Part shown: one piece after another, positions 16,765 through 22,410 of the stretch
Numbering within the stretch: the first letter of the stretch is position 1
Layout: each line of letters starts with the position of its first letter
Program-made: the position numbers and the translations under genes
Notes under the pieces: model-generated
Told to the model about the DNA's origin: nothing
Seen by the model: the letters and a program-made list of their open reading frames with translations, nothing else
Databases searched by the model: none
From: a virus
Length of the DNA: 29,204 nucleotides
Virus record (IMG/VR): IMGVR_UViG_3300042465_002383
Location: 1-29,204 of that record
Strand: one strand, 5' to 3'

Positions 16765-17327
16765 TCTACTTTATAACAGAAACCTATCTAAAAGTCAACA
16801 CCCCTATCACAGCGAATGTAGATGTGACAGATGTTACTCCATACATAGCTACTCAGGCACAATTGAGAGTGATGCCTATACTTGGTACAACCTACTATAA
16901 ATATCTACTTAACAGATACAATATACAAGCACTTACCAATGATGAGACAACACTTGTAGAGTTCATTCAGCCAGTGATAGCTTGGAGGTCAGCAGAAGAT
17001 GCTATCTTTGGATTGACTTATCAGTTAAAAAACAAAGGACTTCAAACTCAGTTTGGTGACTACTCAGCATCTGTAAGTAGAAATGAGGTAGCATTTGGAA
17101 TGGAGCACTATGCACAAAAGGCTTCATTTTATGAGCAAAGATTAATCAGATATTTAATAGCTAACAAAGACCTTTATCCGGGCTTTACAGATAAAACAAA
17201 CAGAGACACTGACCTTAGACCAATGATAGACGAATGTTCTTGCAATTGCATAGGTCAATGTCATAGTGGATGCCCTTGTGGTGGGATGAGAGAAAATGGT
17301 TATAATAATTCAATACTGATACTATGA
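16761..17327 (+). CDS. Head-tail connector-like protein with a C-terminal cysteine cluster
   Basis: The 188-residue protein overlaps the portal gene by four bases (ATGA). The helical body, with TPYIATQAQLRVMPILGTTY near residue 26 and FIQPVIAWRSAEDAIFGLTY near 68, fits the gp6-like/DUF6712-type adaptor that docks beneath the portal. The C-terminus is odd: six cysteines at about 159, 161, 163, 167, 171 and 173 with a His at 168 in 15 residues (CSCNCIGQCHSGCPC), which looks like a metal-binding knot. Adaptors usually lack this. The connector call rests on position and helix pattern. Confidence 0.75.
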   Translation: MIYFITETYLKVNTPITANVDVTDVTPYIATQAQLRVMPILGTTYYKYLLNRYNIQALTNDETTLVEFIQPVIAWRSAEDAIFGLTYQLKNKGLQTQFGDYSASVSRNEVAFGMEHYAQKASFYEQRLIRYLIANKDLYPGFTDKTNRDTDLRPMIDECSCNCIGQCHSGCPCGGMRENGYNNSILIL

Positions 17328-17584
17328 TATTAATTGAACAATGGGCTAACAACATCAATGTAAATGAACCACTTAATGGCTCATGGATTGAAGCTATAGC
17401 TCAAGAATATAAAGCTGAAGAAGTTACTGGTGATAGACTTGCTGATATAGCTATAAAATTAGGGGTTAGGTTAGACAGAAGCACAGGTGATCACTATCAT
17501 GACATTTGTATTGCATTAGGAAAAAGTAACCCATTAAATGGTAGTTATTTGGAAAGAATTGTACAACTAACAACACCAGCATAA
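17324..17584 (+). CDS. Small unknown protein with a repeated PLNGS motif
   Basis: The 86-residue protein is coupled to the connector gene by an ATGA overlap. It carries an internal duplication: EPLNGSWIEAIAQ near residue 16 and NPLNGSYLERIVQ near residue 69. Between the two lies a helical stretch with GDRLADIAIKLGV and DHYHDICIALG. The double motif suggests that the protein contacts two equivalent surfaces, perhaps in the neck. It is the last gene before the lysis module. Function is unknown. Confidence 0.7.
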   Translation: MILIEQWANNINVNEPLNGSWIEAIAQEYKAEEVTGDRLADIAIKLGVRLDRSTGDHYHDICIALGKSNPLNGSYLERIVQLTTPA

Positions 17585-17585
17585 G

Positions 17586-17876
17586 ATGGGATTTAATGAG
17601 GTAGCGTTTACAATAATTACAATTTTATTATCTGGCATTGGATACTTCCTTAAGAATGTACATGGTGATATTAAAGCTGTAGTTGATGAGCAAAAAAAGA
17701 TAATCGGTGATGTTGGAGCTCTAAGAGGCAAGATTGACCTGGTAGATAATGAGTCAAGATTTAGAAGTGACTCAATTGAAAAAATGACACAGCTTGAAAT
17801 TAAGCATCTTGCTGAGCACATCAGTGAGTTGACTCAATCAGTTAAGAAATTAATAGAAATACAACTAGTAAAATGA
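17586..17876 (+). CDS. Membrane-anchored coiled-coil protein, holin-like or lysis accessory
   Basis: The 96-residue protein has one N-terminal membrane segment (about residues 5-22, VAFTIITILLSGIGYFL) followed by a long charged helix with heptads (KAVVDEQKKIIGDVGALRGK, then TQLEIKHLAEHISELTQSVK). This one-TM plus coiled-coil layout resembles XhlA-type lysis accessory proteins. It lies one base after the preceding stop and overlaps the next holin-like gene by four bases. It could also be a spanin-like or tail-associated protein; there is no lipobox. Confidence 0.65.
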   Translation: MGFNEVAFTIITILLSGIGYFLKNVHGDIKAVVDEQKKIIGDVGALRGKIDLVDNESRFRSDSIEKMTQLEIKHLAEHISELTQSVKKLIEIQLVK

Positions 17877-18076
17877 CACTAAGAGACAGATGGTGTGCCA
17901 AAACACCTAATTTTTGGATCAAAGTAAGGAACTTATCAATCACTATTGGTACCATTGGTGGTATTCTTTTAAGCTCACCAGTTGCACTACCACCATTAGT
18001 TCTATCTATTGCTGGCTACTTAGTAACTGCTGGCACAATTGGAGCTACTTTATCACAATTAACAGTACAAAAGTGA
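17873..18076 (+). CDS. Putative holin, two membrane segments
   Basis: The 67-residue protein has a short basic N-terminus (TLRDRWCAKTPNFWIKVR) and two hydrophobic Gly-rich segments, about residues 22-40 and 42-62, separated by a Pro turn. Size, two segments and place directly before the endolysin gene fit a class II-type holin that opens the inner membrane at the end of infection. It overlaps the genes on both sides (ATGA before, TGATG after), so the lysis genes are coupled. Confidence 0.75.
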   Translation: MTLRDRWCAKTPNFWIKVRNLSITIGTIGGILLSSPVALPPLVLSIAGYLVTAGTIGATLSQLTVQK

Positions 18077-18147
18077 TGGAATTTTTATTAGGTATTGCAT
18101 GTGGTACAGTATTAGGTTTAATTGTAATAGTTTACTATGAATTATAA
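18076..18147 (+). CDS. Tiny membrane protein, 23 aa, between holin and endolysin
   Basis: The ATG at 18076 shares its A with the TGA of the holin gene. The frame encodes MEFLLGIACGTVLGLIVIVYYEL and stops at 18147, overlapping the endolysin start at 18137 by 11 bases. The whole protein is one membrane segment with a Gly motif (GIACGTVLG), which suggests helix packing. Overlap on both sides supports real translation. It could be an antiholin, a second holin or a lysis-timing peptide; the sequence cannot decide. Confidence 0.55.
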   Translation: MEFLLGIACGTVLGLIVIVYYEL

Positions 18148-18652
18148 CTGGCTAAAACAAGAGACTGGTCCTAGAATCCTAGTGCAAGCTGTCAGTTTGA
18201 TAGGTACTAGAGAAATTATAGGTAAAAATCATAACCCTATCATTTTATCCTGGGCTATTGAGCTTAAGATTAAAGCATACACTAATGATGAGATTCCCTG
18301 GTGTGGTTTATTTATTGCTTATTGTGCACACAAAGCTGGTGTTCAAGTAGTAGATGGTCCTTTATGGGCCTTGAACTGGGCTAAGTATGGCACAAAAGTA
18401 GATACTCCTATGTTAGGTGATGTACTTACCTTCAAGAGAGATGGTGGTGGTCATGTTGGCTTGTATGTTGGTGAAGATAGAACTCACTACCATGTGCTAG
18501 GTGGTAACCAATCTAACCAGGTGAATGTGATGAGACTTGCTAAGTCAAGATTGCATCAAGCTAGAAGAACAGCATGGAAAATAGCTCAGCCATCCAATGT
18601 AAGAGTAGTAAATTTATCAAGTCAAGGAATAATAAGTAATAACGAAGCATAA
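18137..18652 (+). CDS. Endolysin, cysteine peptidase of the NlpC/P60-CHAP type (TIGR02594-like)
   Basis: The 171-residue protein would cut peptidoglycan peptides to release progeny. Catalytic parts are clear: Cys56 in DEIPWCGLFIAYCAHKAG and His106 in GDVLTFKRDGGGHVGLYVG, with a likely third polar residue in LGGNQSNQV near 121-129. This matches the TIGR02594 group of phage and bacterial cell-wall hydrolases. No signal peptide is present, so export depends on the holin. The C-terminal 35 residues (from about SRLHQARRTAWK) are basic and may bind the wall. It follows three membrane-protein genes in an overlapping lysis operon. Confidence 0.9.
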   Translation: MNYNWLKQETGPRILVQAVSLIGTREIIGKNHNPIILSWAIELKIKAYTNDEIPWCGLFIAYCAHKAGVQVVDGPLWALNWAKYGTKVDTPMLGDVLTFKRDGGGHVGLYVGEDRTHYHVLGGNQSNQVNVMRLAKSRLHQARRTAWKIAQPSNVRVVNLSSQGIISNNEA

Positions 18653-18928
18653 ATGAAAACACCCAAGAAAAAAAAAGACATTAATATCAACATTGATACT
18701 AAGAATGTGGATGTTAAAGTTACTCGTAAAAATGGCACTACAGAGGTTAAAGTAGACACTCCTAAGGTAGACGTAGACTTTCATAAAGAAAGTGACTCTA
18801 AGAGCCTTAAAATAGATACAGAGAAGGTAGATGTCCAAGTGAACAATGGAGAGGTTAATGTTGATGTAAATGAGCAGTCAGGCTTTGTAGGAAAGTTAAT
18901 AAAATTAATTCTCAGAAGAAAAAAATAA
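18653..18928 (+). CDS. Repetitive Val-Asp protein with a basic amphipathic tail
   Basis: The ATG follows the endolysin stop directly. The 91-residue protein is made of repeating strands in which hydrophobic and acidic residues alternate: DININIDTKNVDVKV, then TEVKVDTPKVDVDF, LKIDTEKVDVQV and GEVNVDVNEQ. It begins with a basic run (KTPKKKKD) and ends in GFVGKLIKLILRRKK, a typical basic amphipathic helix. Such a design could be a beta-solenoid strip with a membrane-binding end. I do not recognise a family. By place it belongs to the lysis operon and may help to disrupt the outer membrane, but this is a guess. Confidence 0.7.
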   Translation: MKTPKKKKDININIDTKNVDVKVTRKNGTTEVKVDTPKVDVDFHKESDSKSLKIDTEKVDVQVNNGEVNVDVNEQSGFVGKLIKLILRRKK

Positions 18929-18929
18929 G

Positions 18930-18937
18930 TATATTTG
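18930..18937 (+). promoter_or_regulatory. Possible -7 element TATATTTG after the lysis genes
   Basis: TATATTTG fits the Bacteroidota -7 consensus TAnnTTTG and begins two bases after the stop of the repetitive protein. No TTTG is found at the right distance upstream (18907-18910 reads AATT), so the promoter is incomplete. With the terminator at 18976-19009 it would give an RNA of about 60 bases that has no reading frame of note. Confidence 0.3.
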
Positions 18938-18975
18938 TACTGCATGTATATTGTTTGGTTACAATAACACCTAAG

Positions 18976-19009
18976 AGGGATGATCTAGTGATAGTTTATC
19001 CCTTTTTTT
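18976..19009 (+). terminator. Rho-independent terminator with GTGA tetraloop after the lysis module
   Basis: Bases 18976-18987 pair with 18992-19003 over twelve positions with one T-T mismatch and one G-U pair. The outer part is AGGGAT with ATCCCT and the inner part CTA with TAG, closed by a GTGA tetraloop. Seven T residues run from 19003. It would end the late transcripts and separate them from the early region that begins at the promoter at 19041. Confidence 0.88.
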
Positions 19010-19040
19010 ATCCTTGTAAATGTTAAAATATGTTAATTAA

Positions 19041-19071
19041 TTTGCATAAGTGAAAATAGTTCTTAACTTCG
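19041..19071 (+). promoter_or_regulatory. Host-type early promoter TTTG-N19-TAACTTCG
   Basis: TTTG at 19041-19044 and TAACTTCG at 19064-19071 are separated by 19 bases, close to the Bacteroidota primary-sigma consensus TTTG-N19/20-TAnnTTTG (one change, C for T, in the -7 box). Transcription would start near 19078, about 24 bases before the ATG at 19102. It stands after the late terminator and probably drives the chain of small early genes. Confidence 0.75.
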
Positions 19072-19101
19072 CTACATAATTATTAACAAAAAACCAAACA
19101 C

Positions 19102-19182
19102 ATGGAAGGAAAAATCGTTTATTTATTGATACTATACAGCATAGTAGCAACTATAAAAATTTTAACCCTTAAATCAAAGTAA
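19102..19182 (+). CDS. Small membrane peptide, 26 aa, first early gene
   Basis: The ATG at 19102 lies in an A-rich context 30 bases after the early promoter and opens a 26-residue frame, MEGKIVYLLILYSIVATIKI and six more residues, ending at TAA 19180-19182. One membrane segment fills most of it, with Lys at both ends. It stops one base before the next ATG. As the first gene after a host-type promoter it should be made early; single-TM early peptides often change host membrane functions, but no function can be read here. Confidence 0.55.
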   Translation: MEGKIVYLLILYSIVATIKILTLKSK

Positions 19183-19183
19183 C

Positions 19184-19420
19184 ATGCAAAATTTAATTAA
19201 TCACATCATTCAAGAAGAGAAAAAAAGCTGGGACATGTACCTATTTGTAATGGATCATTTTGGAAAAGAGTCTGAGCCAGCAACAAGATGGAAGTCAATT
19301 TGGAATACTTACAACATGATGATTAAAGAATTCAACTTGACTACTCCTACTAGGAGAAGAAACCTAAGTAAATTCAAGCACAAGAAGTACACAATCATCA
19401 AAACAACTTGTGAGCTATGA
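19184..19420 (+). CDS. Unknown early protein, 78 aa
   Basis: The protein starts MQNLINHIIQEEKKSWDMYL and is helical, rich in Lys, Arg, Trp and Met, with a strongly basic C-terminal part (TPTRRRNLSKFKHKKYTIIK, about residues 50-72). The basic end may bind nucleic acid. Its stop overlaps the ATG of the next gene in GAGCTATGA, a junction that recurs in this region. I do not recognise the family. Confidence 0.7.
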   Translation: MQNLINHIIQEEKKSWDMYLFVMDHFGKESEPATRWKSIWNTYNMMIKEFNLTTPTRRRNLSKFKHKKYTIIKTTCEL

Positions 19421-19548
19421 TTTGCCCTGACTGCAATGGAGAGGGTACTGTAGAGGTACACTACTGCACATTTGGTAATGAAATTCACTACACAGAAGAG
19501 GAGTGTGGATGTAATAACGGAGAAATTGATGACAATGAACTTAGCTGA
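19417..19548 (+). CDS. Small zinc-finger-like protein, 43 aa
   Basis: The ATG at 19417 overlaps the preceding stop (ATGA). The frame begins MICPDCNGEGTVEVHYC and continues to ECGCNNGEIDDNELS. CPDCNGEGTV is the CxxCxGxG repeat of DnaJ-type zinc fingers, and CGC plus the lone Cys in HYC can complete the site. It is a compact zinc ribbon of the type common in phage early regions. Partner and function are unknown. Confidence 0.7.
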   Translation: MICPDCNGEGTVEVHYCTFGNEIHYTEEECGCNNGEIDDNELS

Positions 19549-19735
19549 TATTGAAAGTTATTGGACCAAGAGAGGTCACTTTAACATCTTACTTTATATT
19601 AACTACCTAAGAGCAAAAAATGAAAACTTACAAAGTAACAATGAGAGACAAGTCCTTCAAAATAGTGAAGGCATACGATCAACACCATGCCATACTACTA
19701 GTGGACAGATGGCCAGTATTAATCTTAAAAATTGA
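19529..19735 (+). CDS. Unknown early protein, overlapped by another frame
   Basis: The start is probably ATG 19529 (MTMNLADIESYWTKRGHFNI), which overlaps the zinc-finger gene by 20 bases, or the second ATG at 19535. Residues 1-40 look like a normal helical protein (NILLYINYLRAKNEN), but the C-terminal half (SEGIRSTPCHTTSGQMAS) is low in quality and coincides with the gene at 19620 read in the +1 frame. Either the two genes truly overlap by 116 bases, or the first gene is really shorter and has been extended by a frameshift. Confidence 0.45.
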   Translation: MTMNLADIESYWTKRGHFNILLYINYLRAKNENLQSNNERQVLQNSEGIRSTPCHTTSGQMASINLKN

Positions 19736-19745
19736 GGAGCTATGA
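19620..19745 (+). CDS. Short unknown early protein, 41 aa
   Basis: The ATG at 19620 lies after a run of A residues and opens MKTYKVTMRDKSFKIVKAYD, continuing through HHAILLVDRWPVLILKIEEL to TGA at 19743-19745. It has a regular strand-helix-strand pattern and ends in GAGGAGCTATGA, overlapping the next ATG, the same junction used by other genes of this region. For the shared part I trust this frame more than the one that started at 19529. Confidence 0.6.
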   Translation: MKTYKVTMRDKSFKIVKAYDQHHAILLVDRWPVLILKIEEL

Positions 19746-19984
19746 CACCGAAAGAGAAAGCAAAAGAGTTAGTAAGTAAATTTCAAAAGCAAATATTTTT
19801 TGAGGTAACTAATGAAAGATTAGATATAGAAGAAGCAAAAGGATGTGCATTGATTGCAGTTGATGAGATATTAAAAGCAATACCAAGTGAATACTTAGAC
19901 GAATGGAAAGGCGAAACATATATGTCAATCAATGAAGATGTAGAATACTACCAAAAAGTTAAACAAGAAATACAAGCACTATGA
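19742..19984 (+). CDS. Conserved small phage protein, 80 aa
   Basis: The protein begins MTPKEKAKELVSKFQKQIFF and contains EEAKGCALIAVDEILKAIPS near residues 30-49, ending YYQKVKQEIQAL. This is a familiar all-helical early protein of Bacteroidota phages and prophages, normally about 70-80 residues; no function is known to me. It overlaps both neighbours by four bases. Confidence 0.8.
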   Translation: MTPKEKAKELVSKFQKQIFFEVTNERLDIEEAKGCALIAVDEILKAIPSEYLDEWKGETYMSINEDVEYYQKVKQEIQAL

Positions 19985-20154
19985 CAGCAACACACAGAAT
20001 TTGGCTTGAGGACTCAGTAGAAGAGCTAGGTGGCTTTTGGTGGTATTGCTACCTTGATCACAATGGATGCCTACAAGATGAGAAGTATCCTGATGACCTA
20101 CCAGAGACACCACAATGGTATATTAATAATGGTTATAAAGTAGAAGAGCTATGA
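19981..20154 (+). CDS. Unknown early protein, 57 aa, rich in aromatic residues
   Basis: The ATG at 19981 overlaps the preceding stop and the frame ends in GAAGAGCTATGA at 20154. The protein, beginning MTATHRIWLEDSVEELGGFW, has five Trp and many Tyr and Asp (GFWWYCYLDHNGC, then TPQWYINNGYKVEEL). It looks like a small beta-rich acidic domain. Acidic early proteins of this size can be inhibitors of host DNA-binding enzymes, but nothing specific is seen. Confidence 0.65.
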   Translation: MTATHRIWLEDSVEELGGFWWYCYLDHNGCLQDEKYPDDLPETPQWYINNGYKVEEL

Positions 20155-20507
20155 AAGCAAGTGATTTAAGGATAGGAAACTATTTAAACGGAAAACAAGG
20201 TCACGTTATTATTACTGAAATTAGAACAAATAACAGTGTAAAAATACTAGATAATACAAGTAGTTTTTATGTTGGAACTTGTTTACAACCAATTGAATTA
20301 ACTAAAGAGTGGCTGTTGAAATTTGGGTTTGAGAAAAAATACGATGACTTAAATTGGTACATAAAAGGTAATTATTGTTTTTCTTTTTTAAAAGAATTAG
20401 ATTTAATTGTATTTAAAATAAAATTTCAAACAATAGGTATTTGCACAATTAAATACGTCCATGAAGCACAAAACATTTACTTTGCACTAACTGGGGAGGA
20501 GCTATGA
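20151..20507 (+). CDS. Conserved phage protein of the 'MKASDLRIGN' type, 118 aa
   Basis: The start MKASDLRIGNYLNGK, the middle PIELTKEWLLKFGFEK near residues 47-62 and the end YVHEAQNIYFALTGEEL are features of a protein found very often in Bacteroidota phages, prophages and mobile elements. The function is not known to me. It has a beta-rich N-terminal half, perhaps SH3-like, and a helix before the final strands. The stop lies in GAGGAGCTATGA and overlaps the next ATG. Confidence 0.85.
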   Translation: MKASDLRIGNYLNGKQGHVIITEIRTNNSVKILDNTSSFYVGTCLQPIELTKEWLLKFGFEKKYDDLNWYIKGNYCFSFLKELDLIVFKIKFQTIGICTIKYVHEAQNIYFALTGEEL

Positions 20508-20743
20508 ATCAAGAACAAAAGCTCCTAGCTGTAGTGGCATTGCTACCAGTACTCGCTGACTTATTAGAAGATATACCATTATTCAGAATGTGCAAAAGAC
20601 ATGGTAACGCATTTATAGATGAGGTCAGAAAGGTAGACAACATCATCATCAATGATGCAGAGCTTGAGGCACAATCTCAACAAGTGAACATTCAGAGAGC
20701 ATTTAGACAATGGCTAGAAAAAGAATTTAAAGAGAAAACATGA
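20504..20743 (+). CDS. Unknown helical early protein, 79 aa
   Basis: The protein MNQEQKLLAVVALLPVLADL continues with EDIPLFRMCKRHGNAFIDEV and ends RAFRQWLEKEFKEKT. It is all helix, with a hydrophobic but not membrane-length N-terminus (residues 7-21). It overlaps both neighbours by four bases. No family is recognised. It lies before an HNH endonuclease, but coupling of genes here is so general that this says little about its role. Confidence 0.7.
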   Translation: MNQEQKLLAVVALLPVLADLLEDIPLFRMCKRHGNAFIDEVRKVDNIIINDAELEAQSQQVNIQRAFRQWLEKEFKEKT

Positions 20744-21360
20744 CACAGAATGAAATCATAAGACAAAGATTCCCGCATGAAAGGACTCAAGGTATTGCTG
20801 ATGACTTAGGACTCAGCTATTCTCAAGTTGCTAGCAGAGCATCTACAATGGGACTTAGAAAGACCTTAGAATTTAAACAGTCAGAGTCTTCCGGTAGAAC
20901 AAATCTCATTGAAGGTGGTAAAAAGTTTAGATTCAAAAAAGGCAACGTACCATTTAACAAAGGTAAAGAAATGCCAGCAGAAACATATGAGAAAGTCAAA
21001 GCTACAATGTGGAAAAAAGGCAATAGACCTCACAACTGGAAGCCTGACGGATCTATAGTAGAGAGAAAAGATACTGATCTAAGTGGTAGAGTATATCTAT
21101 ACTATAAAATTAGTGATAGCAAATGGATTCTATATCATAACAAAATATGGATTGATGCTAATGGACCAATTCCTAACAAGCACATAGTAACTTTCATAGA
21201 TGGTAACACTAGGAATTGTCAATTAGAGAACTTACAATGCATAAGCATGAAGGACAATGTCATAAGGAATAGCATCCAAAGATTCCCTCAAGAAATACAA
21301 CAAGTAATTAAATTAACAAGTAAACTAAACAAGAAAATAAATGGCAAGAAACAAAATTAG
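20740..21360 (+). CDS. HNH endonuclease with N-terminal DNA-binding part
   Basis: The 206-residue protein has an N-terminal helix-turn-helix-like section (residues 11-40, GIADDLGLSYSQVASRASTM), linker motifs of the NUMOD3 kind (FRFKKGNVPFNKGKEMP near 63-79), and an HNH nuclease part: KWILYHNKIWIDANGPIPNK with His133, then HIVTFIDGNTRNCQLENL at 148-165. This is the HNH_3-type arrangement of phage homing endonucleases, which cut DNA and help their gene to spread. It overlaps the next gene by 20 bases and no intron is evident, so it is free-standing. A role in packaging or host DNA cleavage is possible. Confidence 0.85.
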   Translation: MTQNEIIRQRFPHERTQGIADDLGLSYSQVASRASTMGLRKTLEFKQSESSGRTNLIEGGKKFRFKKGNVPFNKGKEMPAETYEKVKATMWKKGNRPHNWKPDGSIVERKDTDLSGRVYLYYKISDSKWILYHNKIWIDANGPIPNKHIVTFIDGNTRNCQLENLQCISMKDNVIRNSIQRFPQEIQQVIKLTSKLNKKINGKKQN

Positions 21361-21586
21361 TGATCTACGTGACCACATGTTTGCAGCACTAGAAAGGCTT
21401 AATGATGAGTCTTTAAGTAATGAACAGATAAAAGAAGAGGTTGACAAGGCAAAGGCTATAAGCTCTATCGGATCTGTTATCATTAACTCAGCTAAGCTAG
21501 AGGTAGACTTTATAAAGGCTACTGGAAGGATAGACTCAGACTCTGACATCTTTAAGAATATTGACTCAAAGAAACAACTATCATGA
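21341..21586 (+). CDS. Conserved phage protein, 81 aa
   Basis: The protein MARNKISDLRDHMFAALERL continues with SNEQIKEEVDKAKAISSIGS and VIINSAKLEVDFIKATG (about residues 27-62). This all-helical pattern recurs widely in phages near HNH endonucleases and replication genes; I know no assigned function. The start lies 20 bases inside the HNH gene and the stop overlaps the next ATG by four bases. The last 20 residues are Ser/Asp-rich and may be disordered. Confidence 0.8.
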   Translation: MARNKISDLRDHMFAALERLNDESLSNEQIKEEVDKAKAISSIGSVIINSAKLEVDFIKATGRIDSDSDIFKNIDSKKQLS

Positions 21587-21777
21587 AACAAACAGCAGTA
21601 GAATGGTTATTTGATAACTTAGATTTAAGCGGTGGAAGTGAAGCTATTAAAACGCTAAAACAAGCCAAAGAAATGGAGAAAGAGCAGATAATTCAGTTTG
21701 CAACAGATTGTATCTATAAAGATGATTGCTTTTTTATAGTAGAACAACACTACAACGAAACCTTTAAATCAGAATAA
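21583..21777 (+). CDS. Conserved small phage protein 'MKQTAVEWL', 64 aa
   Basis: The start MKQTAVEWLFDNLDLSGG, the middle LKQAKEMEKEQIIQFATDC and the end EQHYNETFKSE belong to a short protein seen in very many Bacteroidota phages. It is a two-helix acidic protein of normal length for the type. The start overlaps the preceding stop. Function is unknown. Confidence 0.85.
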   Translation: MKQTAVEWLFDNLDLSGGSEAIKTLKQAKEMEKEQIIQFATDCIYKDDCFFIVEQHYNETFKSE

Positions 21778-21778
21778 G

Positions 21779-22039
21779 ATGAAAAGAACAATATTAAAAC
21801 TACAACACAAAGAGAAAGAAGACTTGTTTATTGTGGTCAGTGGTGGAGTAGCTGATGCTTATGATGTGTCTGAGAAATACAAAGGTAAGGGCTACAGCAT
21901 TAAAGAAATTACACCAGCTCAGATGTGCATCTTTCAAAATGAGAAATGTCCAATAATTACTGAACATCTGAACTATTACACTATTTTTCACAATCAACAA
22001 GAATTAGCAGTTACTTCAACACAAATCGAGATATTATGA
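21779..22039 (+). CDS. Unknown early protein, 86 aa
   Basis: The protein MKRTILKLQHKEKEDLFIVV is mixed strand and helix (GGVADAYDVSEKYKGKGYSI near residues 22-41) and ends VTSTQIEIL. It starts one base after the preceding stop and overlaps the DnaA-like gene by four bases, so it is probably made together with that protein. No family is recognised. Confidence 0.7.
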   Translation: MKRTILKLQHKEKEDLFIVVSGGVADAYDVSEKYKGKGYSIKEITPAQMCIFQNEKCPIITEHLNYYTIFHNQQELAVTSTQIEIL

Positions 22040-22410
22040 TTGAAAAAATAAAATACATGATTAAACTTTACAACCTGACCACCAGCTGTAGAGATAGAGA
22101 CTTAATCTACAAGAGAGCTTATGTTTATTCTGAGCTCCAAAAATTAGGAATGAATCTGTCAGAGATTGGTAGATTGATGGATAAGCACCATGCAACTGTC
22201 ATCAATGGACTAAAAGTGGACAATCAATTCCAAAGTTGTGACAGAATTTATGATGATGCTATAGCACCAATTAAAGACTATCTTTATCCACCAGTGCAAC
22301 TACCTAAGTACTCTATCTTTGAGGATGTTATCAAGTGTAACAACACCACAGATTTAAGAGTAATCAAGGACAGATTAGCTAACAATCAGTACATAGAGCG
22401 TGACAAGTGA
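22036..22410 (+). CDS. DnaA domain IV-like DNA-binding protein, candidate origin-binding protein
   Basis: The 124-residue protein has a helix-turn-helix with the DnaA C-terminal signature: MNLSEIGRLMDKHHATVING at residues 39-58, compared with the SxxEIGRxFGxxDHSTVxxA pattern of bacterial DnaA domain IV. The preceding helix (DRDLIYKRAYVYSELQKLG) fits the rest of that domain. There is no AAA+ ATPase part, so the protein can bind but not melt DNA by itself. The C-terminal 60 residues are not recognised. The gene is directly followed by repeat-rich DNA and then by the primase-helicase, which suggests that it marks the origin. It could instead be a repressor acting on the same repeats. Confidence 0.75.
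   Translation: MIEKIKYMIKLYNLTTSCRDRDLIYKRAYVYSELQKLGMNLSEIGRLMDKHHATVINGLKVDNQFQSCDRIYDDAIAPIKDYLYPPVQLPKYSIFEDVIKCNNTTDLRVIKDRLANNQYIERDK

Larger units (their letters stand above)
18929..19101 (+). other. Non-coding junction between late and early regions
   Basis: This 173-base stretch without a gene of note carries, in order, a possible -7 element (18930), a strong terminator (18976-19009), a very A+T-rich spacer and a full host-type promoter (19041-19071), followed by a leader of about 25 bases. It is the main boundary at which late rightward transcription ends and early transcription begins. Confidence 0.75.

Noticed and set aside
16917-16930. TACAATATAC within the connector gene as a sixth late element
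   Set aside because: It lacks AGGTATG, lies inside a coding frame and no gene starts there.
17914-18075. Longer version (77 codons) of the 23-residue membrane peptide
   Set aside because: The upstream part overlaps the holin gene completely and is rich in Trp, Cys and Ser as a shadow frame would be; the ATG at 18076 fits the coupling pattern.
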